This document shows positions 38,334 to 47,371 of a stretch of 64,000 bases of DNA, piece after piece; within the stretch, counting starts at the first letter, position 1, and every line of letters starts with the position of its first letter. The position numbers and the translations under genes were made by a program. This stretch comes from DASZKW01 sp035552775 (GTDB lineage Bacteria; Actinomycetota; Acidimicrobiia; Acidimicrobiales; Palsa-688): NCBI GenBank assembly GCA_035552775.1, contig DASZKW010000096.1, positions 1 to 64,000 of the forward strand, read 5' to 3'. Under the pieces are notes generated by a model. That model was not told the origin of the DNA and ran no database searches. It saw nothing but the letters and a program-made list of their open reading frames with translations.

Positions 38334-38993
38334 GTGCAGCCCGGCTCGAAGGACATCGGCGTCCTCGCCCTTCAAGGTGATGTCACCGCCCACGTGCGCG
38401 CCCTCACCTCCCTGGGCGCCTCCGCCGTCGAGGTCCGCACCCCTGCCGACCTGAGCGGCGTGGACGGCCTGGTGATCCCCGGGGGAGAATCGACCACCGT
38501 TTCTCTCCTGCTCGACTCGTCGGGTCTGCTCGAGCCGCTCGCGGGTCGCCTGGCGGCAGGGCTGGCCGTGTTCGGCACCTGCGCCGGGATGATCCTGCTG
38601 GCGGCCGATGTGAAAGGTGGCCGCTCTGACCAGCACCATCTGGGCGCCATCGACATCACCGTGCGCCGCAACGCGTTCGGGCGCCAGGTCGACTCGTTCG
38701 AGACCGACCTCGACGTGGACGGGCTGGCGACGCCCCTGCACGCTGTGTTCATCCGCGCCCCGGTGGTCGAGCGCACCGGTCCGGGGGTAGAGGTCCTGGC
38801 CACCGTGGCCGCTCCCGGCGCTCCCGGCGCTCCCACCGTTCCCACCGTTCCCACCGTTCCCACCGTTCCCGGCGACGCTCCGCGCCCGGTCGTGTGCCGC
38901 CAGGGCCGGGTGCTCGTGACGGCCTTCCATCCCGAGCTGGCCGGCGACCCCCGGTTGCACCAGCTGTTCCTCGACACAGTCGTCCCGAGCTGA
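38334..38993 (+). CDS. pdxT: PLP synthase glutaminase subunit PdxT
   Basis: It releases ammonia from glutamine and channels it to PdxS. The 219-residue class I amidotransferase has the nucleophile Cys83 in GTCAGM and His199/Glu201 in FHPEL. The opening GVLALQGDVTAHV and PGGESTT are typical. Residues ~160-180 are an inserted run of APG/APT/VPT tripeptides coded by seven 9-bp repeats, just before the strand carrying the catalytic His; family members lack it. The start is GTG 38334; the ATG at 38315 is out of frame. Confidence 0.93.
   Translation: MQPGSKDIGVLALQGDVTAHVRALTSLGASAVEVRTPADLSGVDGLVIPGGESTTVSLLLDSSGLLEPLAGRLAAGLAVFGTCAGMILLAADVKGGRSDQHHLGAIDITVRRNAFGRQVDSFETDLDVDGLATPLHAVFIRAPVVERTGPGVEVLATVAAPGAPGAPTVPTVPTVPTVPGDAPRPVVCRQGRVLVTAFHPELAGDPRLHQLFLDTVVPS
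38811..38873 (+). repeat. Seven 9-bp tandem repeats inside pdxT
   Basis: Seven in-frame units of GCTCCCGGC or GTTCCCACC type occupy 63 bp and encode APG-APG-APT-VPT-VPT-VPT-VPG. The last five units differ by single bases, which suggests recent slippage expansion. They lie between the active-site Cys and His/Glu segments of the glutaminase. Confidence 0.95.
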
Positions 38994-39006
38994 GGGAGTC
39001 AGATAC

Positions 39007-39771
39007 ATGTCAGGCCATTCCAAGTGGGCGACGATCAAGCACAAAAAGGGTGCCGCCGACAAGGCGCGAGGCAAGCTTTTCGCCAAGCTGATCCGCCAGG
39101 TCGAGGTGGCGGCGCGCGAGGGGGGCGGCGACCTCGACGCCAACCCAACCCTGAGGGCGATGTACCAGAAGGCCCGGGAGGCATCGGTGCCCCTCGACAC
39201 CATCGAGCGCGCCATCAAGCGGGGCACCGGAGAGCTCGAAGGGGTCCGTTACGAGCAGGTGAGCTACGAGGGCTACGCCCCCTGCGGGGTGGCGGTGATC
39301 GTGGAGTGCCTGACCGACAACCGCAACCGGACGGGGTCCGACATCAGGGCCGCCTTCTCGAAGAGCGGCGGCTCCATGGCCGAGCCTGGCGCAGTCGCCT
39401 GGCAGTTCGCGCGCAAGGGGGTGGTCCTGCTCCCCAAGTCCGCAGCAGGCAGGGATCTGAGCGAGGACGACGTGATGCTCGTCGCACTGGAAGGGGGCGC
39501 GGAGGACGTACGCGACACGGGGGAGAGCTGGGAGGTCACGACGCCGGCGAGCGACCTCGGGGAGGTGCGGGGGGCGCTGGAAGCCGCCGAGTTGCCGATC
39601 GAATCGGCCGAGGTAACCATGCTGGCCAGCAACACGGTTCTGCTCGGCAGCGAGGGCGACGCACGGCGCGTCCTTCGACTCGTCGACCAGATAGAGGAGC
39701 TGGACGACGTGCAGAACGTCTACGCCAACTTCGACATACCCGACGCCATCCTCGACCTGGTGGAGGCCTGA
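39007..39771 (+). CDS. YebC/PmpR family protein
   Basis: This 254-residue protein is of the YebC (TACO1) family: MSGHSKWATIKHKKGAADKA at the N-terminus, the VSYEGYAPCGVAVIVECLTD block and NRNRTGSDIRAAFSKSGG. Family members act in translation, easing ribosome stalling at polyproline, or as DNA-binding regulators. Proline-rich genes are common in this genome, so the translational role would fit. It lies upstream of the peroxiredoxin and ruvCAB, the usual actinobacterial yebC-ruvC linkage. Confidence 0.95.
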   Translation: MSGHSKWATIKHKKGAADKARGKLFAKLIRQVEVAAREGGGDLDANPTLRAMYQKAREASVPLDTIERAIKRGTGELEGVRYEQVSYEGYAPCGVAVIVECLTDNRNRTGSDIRAAFSKSGGSMAEPGAVAWQFARKGVVLLPKSAAGRDLSEDDVMLVALEGGAEDVRDTGESWEVTTPASDLGEVRGALEAAELPIESAEVTMLASNTVLLGSEGDARRVLRLVDQIEELDDVQNVYANFDIPDAILDLVEA

Positions 39772-39776
39772 GCGCC

Positions 39777-40259
39777 GTGGCCGCCATCGGCAGGGCAACG
39801 GGAGCAGCCCCCGGCGTGGGCGACATCGCCCCCGGGTTCTGCCTGCCCGGCACCGGAGGCAAGACCTACTGCCTGGAGGACGAGCCGAGCGGCCCGGTCG
39901 TGCTCGTGTTTTACCCGGCGGACGGTACCCCCGTGTGCACCCAGCAGCTGCGTTCGTACAACGAGGACCTGTCCGCCTTCGGTCAGCTCGGGGCCACCGT
40001 GTGGTGCCTCAGCCCCCAGGACGTCGCCAGCCACGAGCGCTTCGCGGCCGAGCATGGACTCGCCCTGCCGCTGCTCGCCGACGTGGGCAAGCAGGTCGGC
40101 GCCGCATACGGGATCCTCGGCCCCCTGGGGTTTTATCGCCGGTCGGTGTTCGTGGTCGGGGCCGGCCGCACCATTCGCTTCGTCCGCCGTTCCCTCACCT
40201 CGATGACCTACCTGCCCGCCGATCGCCTGCTGGAGGCGGTGGCATCCACCACCGCCTGA
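39777..40259 (+). CDS. Peroxiredoxin, BCP/AhpC-TSA family
   Basis: This thiol peroxidase of about 160 residues reduces peroxides in the cytosol. The peroxidatic Cys is in FYPADGTPVCTQQLRS (residue ~53). The GTG start at 39777 follows the yebC stop by 5 bp, so it is co-transcribed with yebC. It interrupts the usual yebC-ruvC adjacency. I see no second conserved resolving Cys nearby in the CxxxxC arrangement of many BCPs, so it may be a 1-Cys type. Confidence 0.87.
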   Translation: MAAIGRATGAAPGVGDIAPGFCLPGTGGKTYCLEDEPSGPVVLVFYPADGTPVCTQQLRSYNEDLSAFGQLGATVWCLSPQDVASHERFAAEHGLALPLLADVGKQVGAAYGILGPLGFYRRSVFVVGAGRTIRFVRRSLTSMTYLPADRLLEAVASTTA

Positions 40260-40283
40260 GCCCTCGCTGCTAGCGTCGAACGG

Positions 40284-40820
40284 GTGTTCGCACTCGGGAT
40301 CGACCCGGGCCTGTCGCGCTGCGGCTACGGCGCCGTCGAGGGGGTCGCCGGTGGCCTGCGGGCGGTGGCTTCGGGCCATTTGACGACGCCGCCGGGGGAT
40401 CCGACCAGCGAGCGCCTGGGTGTGCTCCTCGCCGACTTGAGGGAGCTGATGGAGTCCCTGCGCCCCGACGTGGTGGTCGTGGAGCGGGTCCTGTTCCAGG
40501 CCAACGCCCGTACCGCCATGTCGGTGGGCCAGGCCAGCGGCGTCGCCCTCGCCACCGCGGCCGGGCTTGGCCTGCCGGTGGTCGAGTACAGCCCCAACGA
40601 GGTCAAGCAGGCGGTTACCGGATACGGGTCCGCCACCAAGGCCCAGGTCCAGGCCATGGTCCAGGTCCTGCTCCACCTGGGGGAGCGTCCCCGCCAGCCA
40701 GACCGAGCGGACGCCCTCGCCCTGGCCATCTGCCACCTGACGGGCGCCGGCCTGCGGGCCGCGGCGGCGGCGGCCGGCGGGGCGCCCACCCGGGTCACCC
40801 AGCGCACGGGGCCACGGTGA
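40284..40820 (+). CDS. ruvC: Holliday junction endonuclease RuvC
   Basis: RuvC resolves four-way junctions after RuvAB branch migration. The 178-residue protein has the first catalytic Asp in LGIDPGLSRCGYG, the Glu in VVVVERVLF and C-terminal acidic residues in PDRADALALAICH. The GTG start is at 40284. Its TGA overlaps the GTG of ruvA. The tail adds a short Ala-rich extension. Confidence 0.95.
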   Translation: MFALGIDPGLSRCGYGAVEGVAGGLRAVASGHLTTPPGDPTSERLGVLLADLRELMESLRPDVVVVERVLFQANARTAMSVGQASGVALATAAGLGLPVVEYSPNEVKQAVTGYGSATKAQVQAMVQVLLHLGERPRQPDRADALALAICHLTGAGLRAAAAAAGGAPTRVTQRTGPR

Positions 40821-41443
40821 TCGGGTCGCTGCGCGGTGTGGTGCTCGACCGCAGCGCCCGTCGCGACGGTGCCGGCCAGGTGCTGGTCGAGGTGGGCGGG
40901 GTGGGCTACCGGGTGGTGGTCCCCGCCGGAGCGCTGGCCATCTTCGGTGAGCTCGGCGCCCCCGCGTTCGTCCACGTCCACACCCACGTGCGCGAGGACG
41001 CCATCATCCTGTACGGCTTTCCGACCAGGGACGAGCGGGCGTGCTTCGAGGCTCTCATCGGCGCTCACGGGGTGGGTCCCGCAGTGGCGTTGGCCCTGCT
41101 GTCGGTCCACTCCCCGAGCGCGCTGCGCCGTGCGGTGGCCAACGCCGACGCCGACGCCCTCACCCTCGTACCCGGTGTCGGCAAGAAGACGGCGACCCGC
41201 CTGCTTGTCGAACTGGCCAGTCGCCTCGACGTCGACGACGCCGAGCGCGACCTCAGACTCGTGGGTACGGGAGCGGAGGGCGACGACGGGCAGGCGACGG
41301 CGCGCCGGGAGGTACGCACCGCGTTGGCCAGTCTCGGCTACGGGGCCGACGAGGTGCGCACGGCCATGTCCGGCCTGCCTGCGGAGGGCACCGTGGAAGA
41401 CCTGCTGCGAGTGGCCCTGCGCGAACTCGCCGCCAGCCGATGA
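40817..41443 (+). CDS. ruvA: Holliday junction DNA-binding protein RuvA
   Basis: RuvA binds the junction as a tetramer and loads RuvB. The 208-residue protein has the N-terminal OB fold (MIGSLRGVV, VGGVGYRVVVP), two helix-hairpin-helix motifs (GAHGVGPAVALALLS and LVPGVGKKTATRLLVEL), and the C-terminal three-helix RuvB-contact domain (ALASLGYGADEV). Coupled by GTGA to ruvC and 24 bp from ruvB. Confidence 0.95.
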   Translation: MIGSLRGVVLDRSARRDGAGQVLVEVGGVGYRVVVPAGALAIFGELGAPAFVHVHTHVREDAIILYGFPTRDERACFEALIGAHGVGPAVALALLSVHSPSALRRAVANADADALTLVPGVGKKTATRLLVELASRLDVDDAERDLRLVGTGAEGDDGQATARREVRTALASLGYGADEVRTAMSGLPAEGTVEDLLRVALRELAASR

Positions 41444-41467
41444 GCCCGATCCCGTGAGCCCCAGCCG

Positions 41468-42508
41468 ATGAGGGAAGAGGGCTTGCCCCGGGCGGTGGGC
41501 CCATTGGCCGACCCGATCGAGTCGGCCGAGGAGGTGACGCTGCGCCCCCGCCGCCTCGCCGACTTCGTCGGTCAGGCCCAGTTGAAAGAGCATCTCGACA
41601 TCGTGTTGGAGGCGGCCCGCCGGCGGGGCCAGCCCGCCGACCACGTGCTGCTCGCCGGACCCCCGGGGCTGGGCAAGACGAGCATGGCGGGGATAGTGGC
41701 CCACGAGATGGGCGCCGGCCTGCGGGTCACGTCCGGCCCCGCGCTCGTCCGGGCGGGCGACCTGGCCGCCATCCTCACCAACCTGGCCGAGGGCGATGTC
41801 CTGTTCGTCGACGAGATCCACCGCCTGGGCATGGCCGTCGAGGAGATCCTCTATCCGGCGATGGAGGACTTCCAACTGGACATAATCCTCGGCAAGGGAC
41901 CCACGGCTCGCTCCATCCGCCTCGACCTGCCCCCCTTCACCCTCATCGGGGCGACCACCCGCACAGGCCTCATCACCGGACCCCTGCGGGACCGCTTCGG
42001 CTTCGTCGCCCGGCTCGACTACTACGAACCGGCCGACCTCGAGGAGATAGTGGTCCGCTCGGCGCGCATCTTGGAGGTCACCGTCGACCCCGACGGTGCC
42101 CGCGAGATAGCCCGCAGGTCACGGGGCACGCCGCGCATCGCCAACCGTCTCCTGAAACGCGTCCGCGACTTCGCCGAGGTCCGGGGCAACGGGGTGGTGA
42201 CCAGGACCGTCGCCCGCGACGGCCTCGCCCTGTTCGGCGTCGACGATCTGGGCCTCGACAAGGTGGACAGGGCGATCCTCGACGCCGTGTGCGCCCGTTT
42301 CGGCGGCGGCCCCGTCGGTCTGTCCACCTTGGCGGTGAGCGTCGGGGAGGAGACCGACACCGTCGAGGACGTCTACGAGCCTTTCCTCCTGCAGTTGGGC
42401 CTGCTCATGCGCACCCCCCGGGGGCGGGTGGCCACACCGGCGGCGTGGCAGCACCTGGGCCTCGAGGACACCTCGGCGCCGCCGCCCGCCCCCGGCCTGT
42501 TCGACTGA
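41468..42508 (+). CDS. ruvB: Holliday junction helicase RuvB
   Basis: This is the AAA+ motor of branch migration. The 346-residue protein has Walker A LAGPPGLGKTSMA, Walker B VLFVDEIHRLG, sensor 1 IGATTRTG, the Arg finger region GPLRDRFGF and a C-terminal winged helix (LGLDKVDRAILDA). It ends with a Pro-rich tail. Its Walker B codons resemble the sequence in rarA where the Tn554-like element has inserted, but here the site is intact. Confidence 0.96.
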   Translation: MREEGLPRAVGPLADPIESAEEVTLRPRRLADFVGQAQLKEHLDIVLEAARRRGQPADHVLLAGPPGLGKTSMAGIVAHEMGAGLRVTSGPALVRAGDLAAILTNLAEGDVLFVDEIHRLGMAVEEILYPAMEDFQLDIILGKGPTARSIRLDLPPFTLIGATTRTGLITGPLRDRFGFVARLDYYEPADLEEIVVRSARILEVTVDPDGAREIARRSRGTPRIANRLLKRVRDFAEVRGNGVVTRTVARDGLALFGVDDLGLDKVDRAILDAVCARFGGGPVGLSTLAVSVGEETDTVEDVYEPFLLQLGLLMRTPRGRVATPAAWQHLGLEDTSAPPPAPGLFD

Positions 42509-42544
42509 TTCTGCCTGACCGGCTCTGCCGGTAGCTTCGCCGGC

Positions 42545-43600
42545 GTGGACGTGCCCGAATACCCGCTGCCCGCCGGGGCCATCGCCCAGGCCCCGGCCGA
42601 GCCCCGGGACGCGGCCCGCCTGCTGGTAGCCCTCGGTGGCACAGTCGCCCATCGCCGGGTGCACGACCTCCCCGACCTGGTCGGGCCCGGCGACGTGGTG
42701 GTGGTCAACACCTCGCGGGTGCTCGCCGCCCGCCTGCGCCTAACCAAGGCCACAGGAGGCGCGGCCGAGGTCCTCCTCCTCGAGCCCGACGCCGGACCCG
42801 ACCCCGACGAGACGAGCACATGGACGGCGCTGGTGCGCCCCGGCCGGCGCCTGGCGCCGGGAACGGTCCTCCTCGGCGGGACCCGTCCCCTGGTCGAGGT
42901 GGGCGAACGCCTCGACGCCGGCCGGCGCCGTGTCCGCCTGCTCGTGCCCGCCGCCCTCCTCGACGAGGTGGGCACCGTTCCCCTGCCTCCCTACATCCGC
43001 CGTGCGCTGCCCGACCCCGAGCGCTACCAGACGGTGTACGCCGATCGCCCCGGATCGGTGGCCGCCCCGACCGCAGGGCTGCACCTGACCGAAGACGTCC
43101 TCGATCGCTGCCGCCAAGCGGGCGCCACCGTCGAAGCGCTCGACCTGGCGGTGGGACTGGGGACCTTCCGCCCGGTGAGCGAGGACCGGGTCGAGGACCA
43201 CAACATGCACGGGGAGCGCTACTCGGTACCCGCGGCGACGATGGCCGCGTGCCGGGGCGCCCGGCGGGTCATCGCCGTGGGCACCACGACGGTCAGGGCC
43301 CTCGAATCGGCCGCAGCCAGTGGTCGCCTCGAGGGCCGCACGGAGCTGTTCATACACGGGGACTTCCCGTTCTCGGTGGTCGACGTGCTGCTCACCAACT
43401 TCCACCAACCCCGCTCGACGCTGCTGTTGTTGCTGGAGTCGTTCTGCGGGCCCCGCTGGAGGGCCCTGTACGAGGTGGCGCTGGAATCGGGGTACCGGTT
43501 CTTGTCCTTCGGCGACGCCATGCTCGTTGAGCGCGCCGGCGGGGGGGCCGAGGCCGCCGGCGCGAGCGGTTTGGCGCCACCGCGCCGTGAAACCCGGTGA
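42545..43600 (+). CDS. queA: SAM:tRNA ribosyltransferase-isomerase QueA
   Basis: QueA transfers the ribosyl group of SAM to preQ1 in tRNA to form epoxyqueuosine. The 351-residue protein has the family blocks VVVNTSRVLAARL, VPLPPYI, QTVYADRPGSVAAPTAGLH and FIHGDFPFSVVDVLLTNFH. The GTG start is at 42545. Coupled to tgt by a 4-bp GTGA overlap, and followed by yajC-secD-secF, the queA-tgt-sec order seen in many bacteria. Confidence 0.95.
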   Translation: MDVPEYPLPAGAIAQAPAEPRDAARLLVALGGTVAHRRVHDLPDLVGPGDVVVVNTSRVLAARLRLTKATGGAAEVLLLEPDAGPDPDETSTWTALVRPGRRLAPGTVLLGGTRPLVEVGERLDAGRRRVRLLVPAALLDEVGTVPLPPYIRRALPDPERYQTVYADRPGSVAAPTAGLHLTEDVLDRCRQAGATVEALDLAVGLGTFRPVSEDRVEDHNMHGERYSVPAATMAACRGARRVIAVGTTTVRALESAAASGRLEGRTELFIHGDFPFSVVDVLLTNFHQPRSTLLLLLESFCGPRWRALYEVALESGYRFLSFGDAMLVERAGGGAEAAGASGLAPPRRETR

Positions 43601-44697
43601 CGGTCGCTTTTTTCACCACCGAGGCCTGCGACGGGCTGGCCCGTGCCGGCTCGGTGCGGACGCCGAGGGGTGGCTTTTCCACCCCGTGTTTCATGCCGGT
43701 GGGCACACGGGGGGCGGTCCGGCTGCTGTCGTCGGCGGACCTGGAGGACCTGGGGGCCGAGGTGGTGCTCGCCAACACCTACCACCTCATGGCGCGCCCC
43801 GGAGCGGACGTGGTCGCCGGGATGGGTGGCCTTCACCGCTTCGAGGGTTGGACGGGCCAGATGCTCACCGACTCGGGCGGCTACCAGGTCTTCTCCCTGC
43901 GCCCCCACGTGGACGACGGCGGCGTGACGTTCCGCTCGACTTATGACGGTTCCCCCCAACGCCTCACCCCCGAGGGCACGGTCGCCGCCCAGGAACTGCT
44001 CGGCGCGGACATCCAGATGGCCCTCGACGTCTGCCCAGGCCTCCCCGCTCCCGACGAGGTGGTGAGGGCGGCGATGGAGCGCACACTGGCCTGGGGGAAG
44101 CGGGCCCGGGCCGCCCACACCCGCGCCGACCAGTGCCTCTTCGGGATCGTCCAGGGGGGGACCTCGGTGGAGCTGCGCGCCGAAGCGGCGGATCGCACGG
44201 TCGCCTTGGACTTCGACGGTTACGCCATCGGTGGTCTTTCGGTCGGGGAAAAGAAACAGCACATGCTGCCGGCGCTGGCTGCGGTCACCTCCCGCCTTCC
44301 CGCCGACCGTCCCCGCTATCTCATGGGAGTCGGGGACCCCTTGTCCATCATCGACGCCGTCGCCCTCGGCGTGGACATGTTCGACTGCGTGCTGCCCACG
44401 CGCCTGGCCCGGCACGGCACGGCGTTGACCTCCGAGGGCCGCTACCAGATCAAAGCCGCCCGTTACGCCCGCGACGGCGGACCGCTCGACCCGGGGTGCG
44501 GATGCACCGTGTGCGGCCGGTGGAGCCGGGCCTACCTGCGCCATCTGTTCATGGTCGGCGAGCCGACGGCGGCCCGGTTGCTGACCCTGCACAACTTGTA
44601 CTGGCTGCTCGGCTTCGTGGCCGAGGTGCGAAGCGCCGTTCGAGGCGGAGCGCTCGGTGAGCTACGCAGCCGGGTGGGGGCGGTATGGGAACGTTGA
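43597..44697 (+). CDS. tgt: tRNA-guanine transglycosylase Tgt
   Basis: Tgt exchanges G34 for preQ1 in GUN-anticodon tRNAs. The 366-residue TIM barrel has the nucleophilic Asp in the LPTRLARHGTAL vicinity, the LTDSGGYQVFSL motif (with the base-recognising Asp), and GYAIGGLSVGE. Its zinc site is CGCTVCGRW with a later His (LLTLHNLYW). It starts at GTG 43597, overlapping queA. It implies that tRNA is queuosine-modified in this organism. Confidence 0.95.
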   Translation: MTVAFFTTEACDGLARAGSVRTPRGGFSTPCFMPVGTRGAVRLLSSADLEDLGAEVVLANTYHLMARPGADVVAGMGGLHRFEGWTGQMLTDSGGYQVFSLRPHVDDGGVTFRSTYDGSPQRLTPEGTVAAQELLGADIQMALDVCPGLPAPDEVVRAAMERTLAWGKRARAAHTRADQCLFGIVQGGTSVELRAEAADRTVALDFDGYAIGGLSVGEKKQHMLPALAAVTSRLPADRPRYLMGVGDPLSIIDAVALGVDMFDCVLPTRLARHGTALTSEGRYQIKAARYARDGGPLDPGCGCTVCGRWSRAYLRHLFMVGEPTAARLLTLHNLYWLLGFVAEVRSAVRGGALGELRSRVGAVWER

Positions 44698-44746
44698 CCG
44701 GCTGCGCTAAGGTCACCCGGTCGTCCCACGCGGACGCCCTTCCGCC

Positions 44747-45634
44747 ATGCACGCCTCCCTCCATCTCCTCGCCGCGCAGATTGTCGCCGCGACCACGCCG
44801 ACCACCAAGGCAGGCGCCGCCAAGAGCACAGGTTCCTCCTCCTACACCCCGTTGATCTTCGTGGTGCTGATCATCGGCGTCTACTTCCTGTTCATACGCC
44901 CCCGCAGCCAGAAGGCGCGCCAAGCCCAGCAGGTCAAGAAGCAGTTCGAGCTGGGCGACGACGTGGTCTCCATCGGAGGCATCACCGGCCGGGTCGTCGG
45001 CTTCGACGACGACGAGGTGGAGGTGGAGGTGGCCAGCGGCGTCAACCTCACCTTCTTGCGTCGCGCCGTCAACGCCCGCAACCCGGCGCCCGCTCCCAAC
45101 GCGGGGGGCCGCGCCGGGGGCACGCCTTCGCTTTTCGGGCGGCGCCTGGCTCAACCGGTGCCCTCCCCCAGCCAAGACTCCGGGTTCGAGGACTCCGAGT
45201 ACGACGACTCCGACTTCGAGGAGTCCGGGTTCGAGGACCCCGAGTTAGACCACTCCGGCACCGCGGACACCGAGTTCGAGCACTCCGGCATCGCGGACAC
45301 CGAGGCGACGGAGCCCGAGGTGGGCCACTCTGATCCCGGCGCGAGCACGGGCCACGGCGCGGGTCCCGACGCCGGCGCCCGCGACGAGGGTCACGACGGT
45401 GTGGTCGGTGCTGACGGCGCGCTCGGCGCTGACGGCGCCGTCGGCGAAGCTGGCCACGGCGGGGACGAGTCCGAGCCCGAGGTCGGTGCCAGTCCTGGCA
45501 CCGAGACAGGCGGGGTATCGAGCAGCGGAGCCATCGTCAACCGGTCCGCGGGCGGAGGATCGGGGTCACGACGGCGCCGGGGGAAGCGGCCAGGGCGCGG
45601 AGGTGGTCCCGGAAGCGCCACAGGGGGGCGCTGA
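44747..45634 (+). CDS. yajC: YajC with long acidic C-terminal tail
   Basis: YajC is the small subunit of the SecDF-YajC accessory complex of the protein translocon. Residues ~30-115 are normal: one TM helix (PLIFVVLIIGVYFLFIRP), then QVKKQFELGDDVVSIGG and TGRVVGFDDDEVEVEVASG. The remaining ~180 residues are an unusual tail, first Asp/Glu/Ser repeats (FEDSEYDDSDFEESG), then Gly/Ala-rich, then a basic end. Normal YajC is about 90-150 residues. The tail is predicted to be cytosolic and disordered. Confidence 0.9.
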   Translation: MHASLHLLAAQIVAATTPTTKAGAAKSTGSSSYTPLIFVVLIIGVYFLFIRPRSQKARQAQQVKKQFELGDDVVSIGGITGRVVGFDDDEVEVEVASGVNLTFLRRAVNARNPAPAPNAGGRAGGTPSLFGRRLAQPVPSPSQDSGFEDSEYDDSDFEESGFEDPELDHSGTADTEFEHSGIADTEATEPEVGHSDPGASTGHGAGPDAGARDEGHDGVVGADGALGADGAVGEAGHGGDESEPEVGASPGTETGGVSSSGAIVNRSAGGGSGSRRRRGKRPGRGGGPGSATGGR

Positions 45635-45637
45635 GCG

Positions 45638-47371
45638 GTGCGCCGGGGCCTCGTATGGTCCCTGGTCGGCATCATGGTCGTCGCCGTTGCCGCCCTGGGA
45701 GCGACCATCGCCGCCGGGCACACCCCTCTGCTCGGCTTGGACCTGCGCGGGGGTGTCCAGGTCGTCCTCCAGCCCCAGGGCAACGTAAAGTCCGGGGAGT
45801 TGCAGCAGGCGGTCAACATCATCGAGCGCCGGGTCAACGGCCTCGGGGTGTCCAACTCCAACGTCCAGCGCCAGGGCAACGACGTGACCATCGACCTGCC
45901 TGGCATCAAGGACCCCCAGCGTGCCCTGAAGGAACTCGGTCAGACGGCGCAGCTGTTTTTCCGGCCCGTGTACTGCAACATCGCGCCCGCCGCCCCCGCC
46001 GCCCCCAAGTCGGCGTCCACCACCGTCCCGGGTGCCAAGTCCCCGGCCCCGAAGGGCCTTGGCTCGTCGCCGCCCCCCGCCGGCCCGGTCGCTGGCGACG
46101 CCGGCTTGGTCGGCGCCGGCGTGCAGCTTGCCGCATACCACGCTGCCGCGCCCGGCGCCGGGCCGACCACCACGGTTCCCGCCAAGGCGCCGGCGACCAC
46201 GGTTCCCGCCAGGTCCGCGCCGGCTACCACGGTCCCCGCCAAGGCGCCGGCGACCACGGTCCCGCCGGTCGCCAGCGCCGTCAACCTGACACCTGCGCAG
46301 GCCCAAGCCGCCTGCGCCACCGCCAACAGCGCCGCCCTTCCCACCACACCGGTGGCCCAGGACAACGCCGCCAACGCGGTGATCCTGCCCATGTACGACA
46401 ACTCGGGACGCTGGATCCTCGGGCCTGCCGACTTGAAGGGCAACGTGGTGAGCAATGCCATCGTCGTCGCCCCCGGCAACGGCAACGTGTCGTACACGGT
46501 CCAGGTCAGCTTCACCAAGTCCGGGGGGGCGGCGTTCGACAAGATCGCCGCCCAGCGCTTCCCGTACTACACCAAGAGCGGGACCGTCGACCCCCGGAGC
46601 GAGGAGTCCATCGAGCTCGACGGGGTGGTCGAGTCCGTCCCCCAGATCCAAGCGGCCTCGTTCAACGGCACGGCGGTGATCAGCGGCGGCACGTCGGGTT
46701 TCACGGCGACCCAGGCCAACTCCCTGGCCCTGGAGTTGCGCTACGGGAGCCTGCCGGTGCGCTTCACGCCCCAGTCCGTGACCAACGTGTCGGCCACCGT
46801 CGGCGAGGACTCGCTGCGCGCCGGCCTGTTCGCCGGGCTCGGCGGCCTGGTGATCGTCCTCCTCTACATGATCGCCTACTACCGTGCGCTCGGAGTGGTG
46901 GTGGTCGTCGGGCTGGGCGTGGGGGGCGCCCTGCTCTACTCCATCATCACCGAGCTGAGCCAGAGCGCCAGCCTGGCCCTCACACTTTCGGGGGTCATCG
47001 GGATCATCGTGTCGATCGGCATCACCGTCGACTCGTACGTGGTGTATTTCGAACGTCTGAAGGACGAGATCAGAGCCGGCCGCACGGTCCGCCAGTCGGT
47101 GGAGCGCGGCTTCGCCCGTGCCTTCCGCACCGTGCTCACAGCTGACTTCGTGACCTTTCTGGCCGCCCTGATCCTGTACGTCCTGACCGTCGGCGACGTC
47201 AAGGGCTTCGCGTTCATGCTCGGGTTGTCCACCCTGCTCGACGTGTTCACCGCTTACTTCTTCATCCGGCCCGCGGTGATCCTCGTCGGGCGCCGGCGTG
47301 CCTTCACCGACGCCAGGTTCATCGGTGTGGCCCGAGGCCTCGGAGCCCGCACGGCCAGAGGCACGGCGTGA
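45638..47371 (+). CDS. secD: Protein translocase subunit SecD
   Basis: SecD uses the proton motive force to drive late steps of Sec export. The 577-residue sequence shows LLGLDLRGGVQVVLQ after TM1 and the P1 domain motif IIERRVNGLGVSNSNV. A C-terminal block of five TM helices includes GITVDSYVVYFERLKDEI. Between residues ~105 and 225 the periplasmic P1 region holds a Pro/Thr/Ala-rich insertion with repeats of PAKAPATTVPA. It starts at GTG 45638 and is coupled to secF by GTGA. Confidence 0.93.
   Translation: MRRGLVWSLVGIMVVAVAALGATIAAGHTPLLGLDLRGGVQVVLQPQGNVKSGELQQAVNIIERRVNGLGVSNSNVQRQGNDVTIDLPGIKDPQRALKELGQTAQLFFRPVYCNIAPAAPAAPKSASTTVPGAKSPAPKGLGSSPPPAGPVAGDAGLVGAGVQLAAYHAAAPGAGPTTTVPAKAPATTVPARSAPATTVPAKAPATTVPPVASAVNLTPAQAQAACATANSAALPTTPVAQDNAANAVILPMYDNSGRWILGPADLKGNVVSNAIVVAPGNGNVSYTVQVSFTKSGGAAFDKIAAQRFPYYTKSGTVDPRSEESIELDGVVESVPQIQAASFNGTAVISGGTSGFTATQANSLALELRYGSLPVRFTPQSVTNVSATVGEDSLRAGLFAGLGGLVIVLLYMIAYYRALGVVVVVGLGVGGALLYSIITELSQSASLALTLSGVIGIIVSIGITVDSYVVYFERLKDEIRAGRTVRQSVERGFARAFRTVLTADFVTFLAALILYVLTVGDVKGFAFMLGLSTLLDVFTAYFFIRPAVILVGRRRAFTDARFIGVARGLGARTARGTA

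Noticed and set aside
41760..41840. ruvB Walker B as a second target of the element
   Set aside because: The DNA is similar over a few codons, but the gene is intact and lacks the longer match to the rarA junction.
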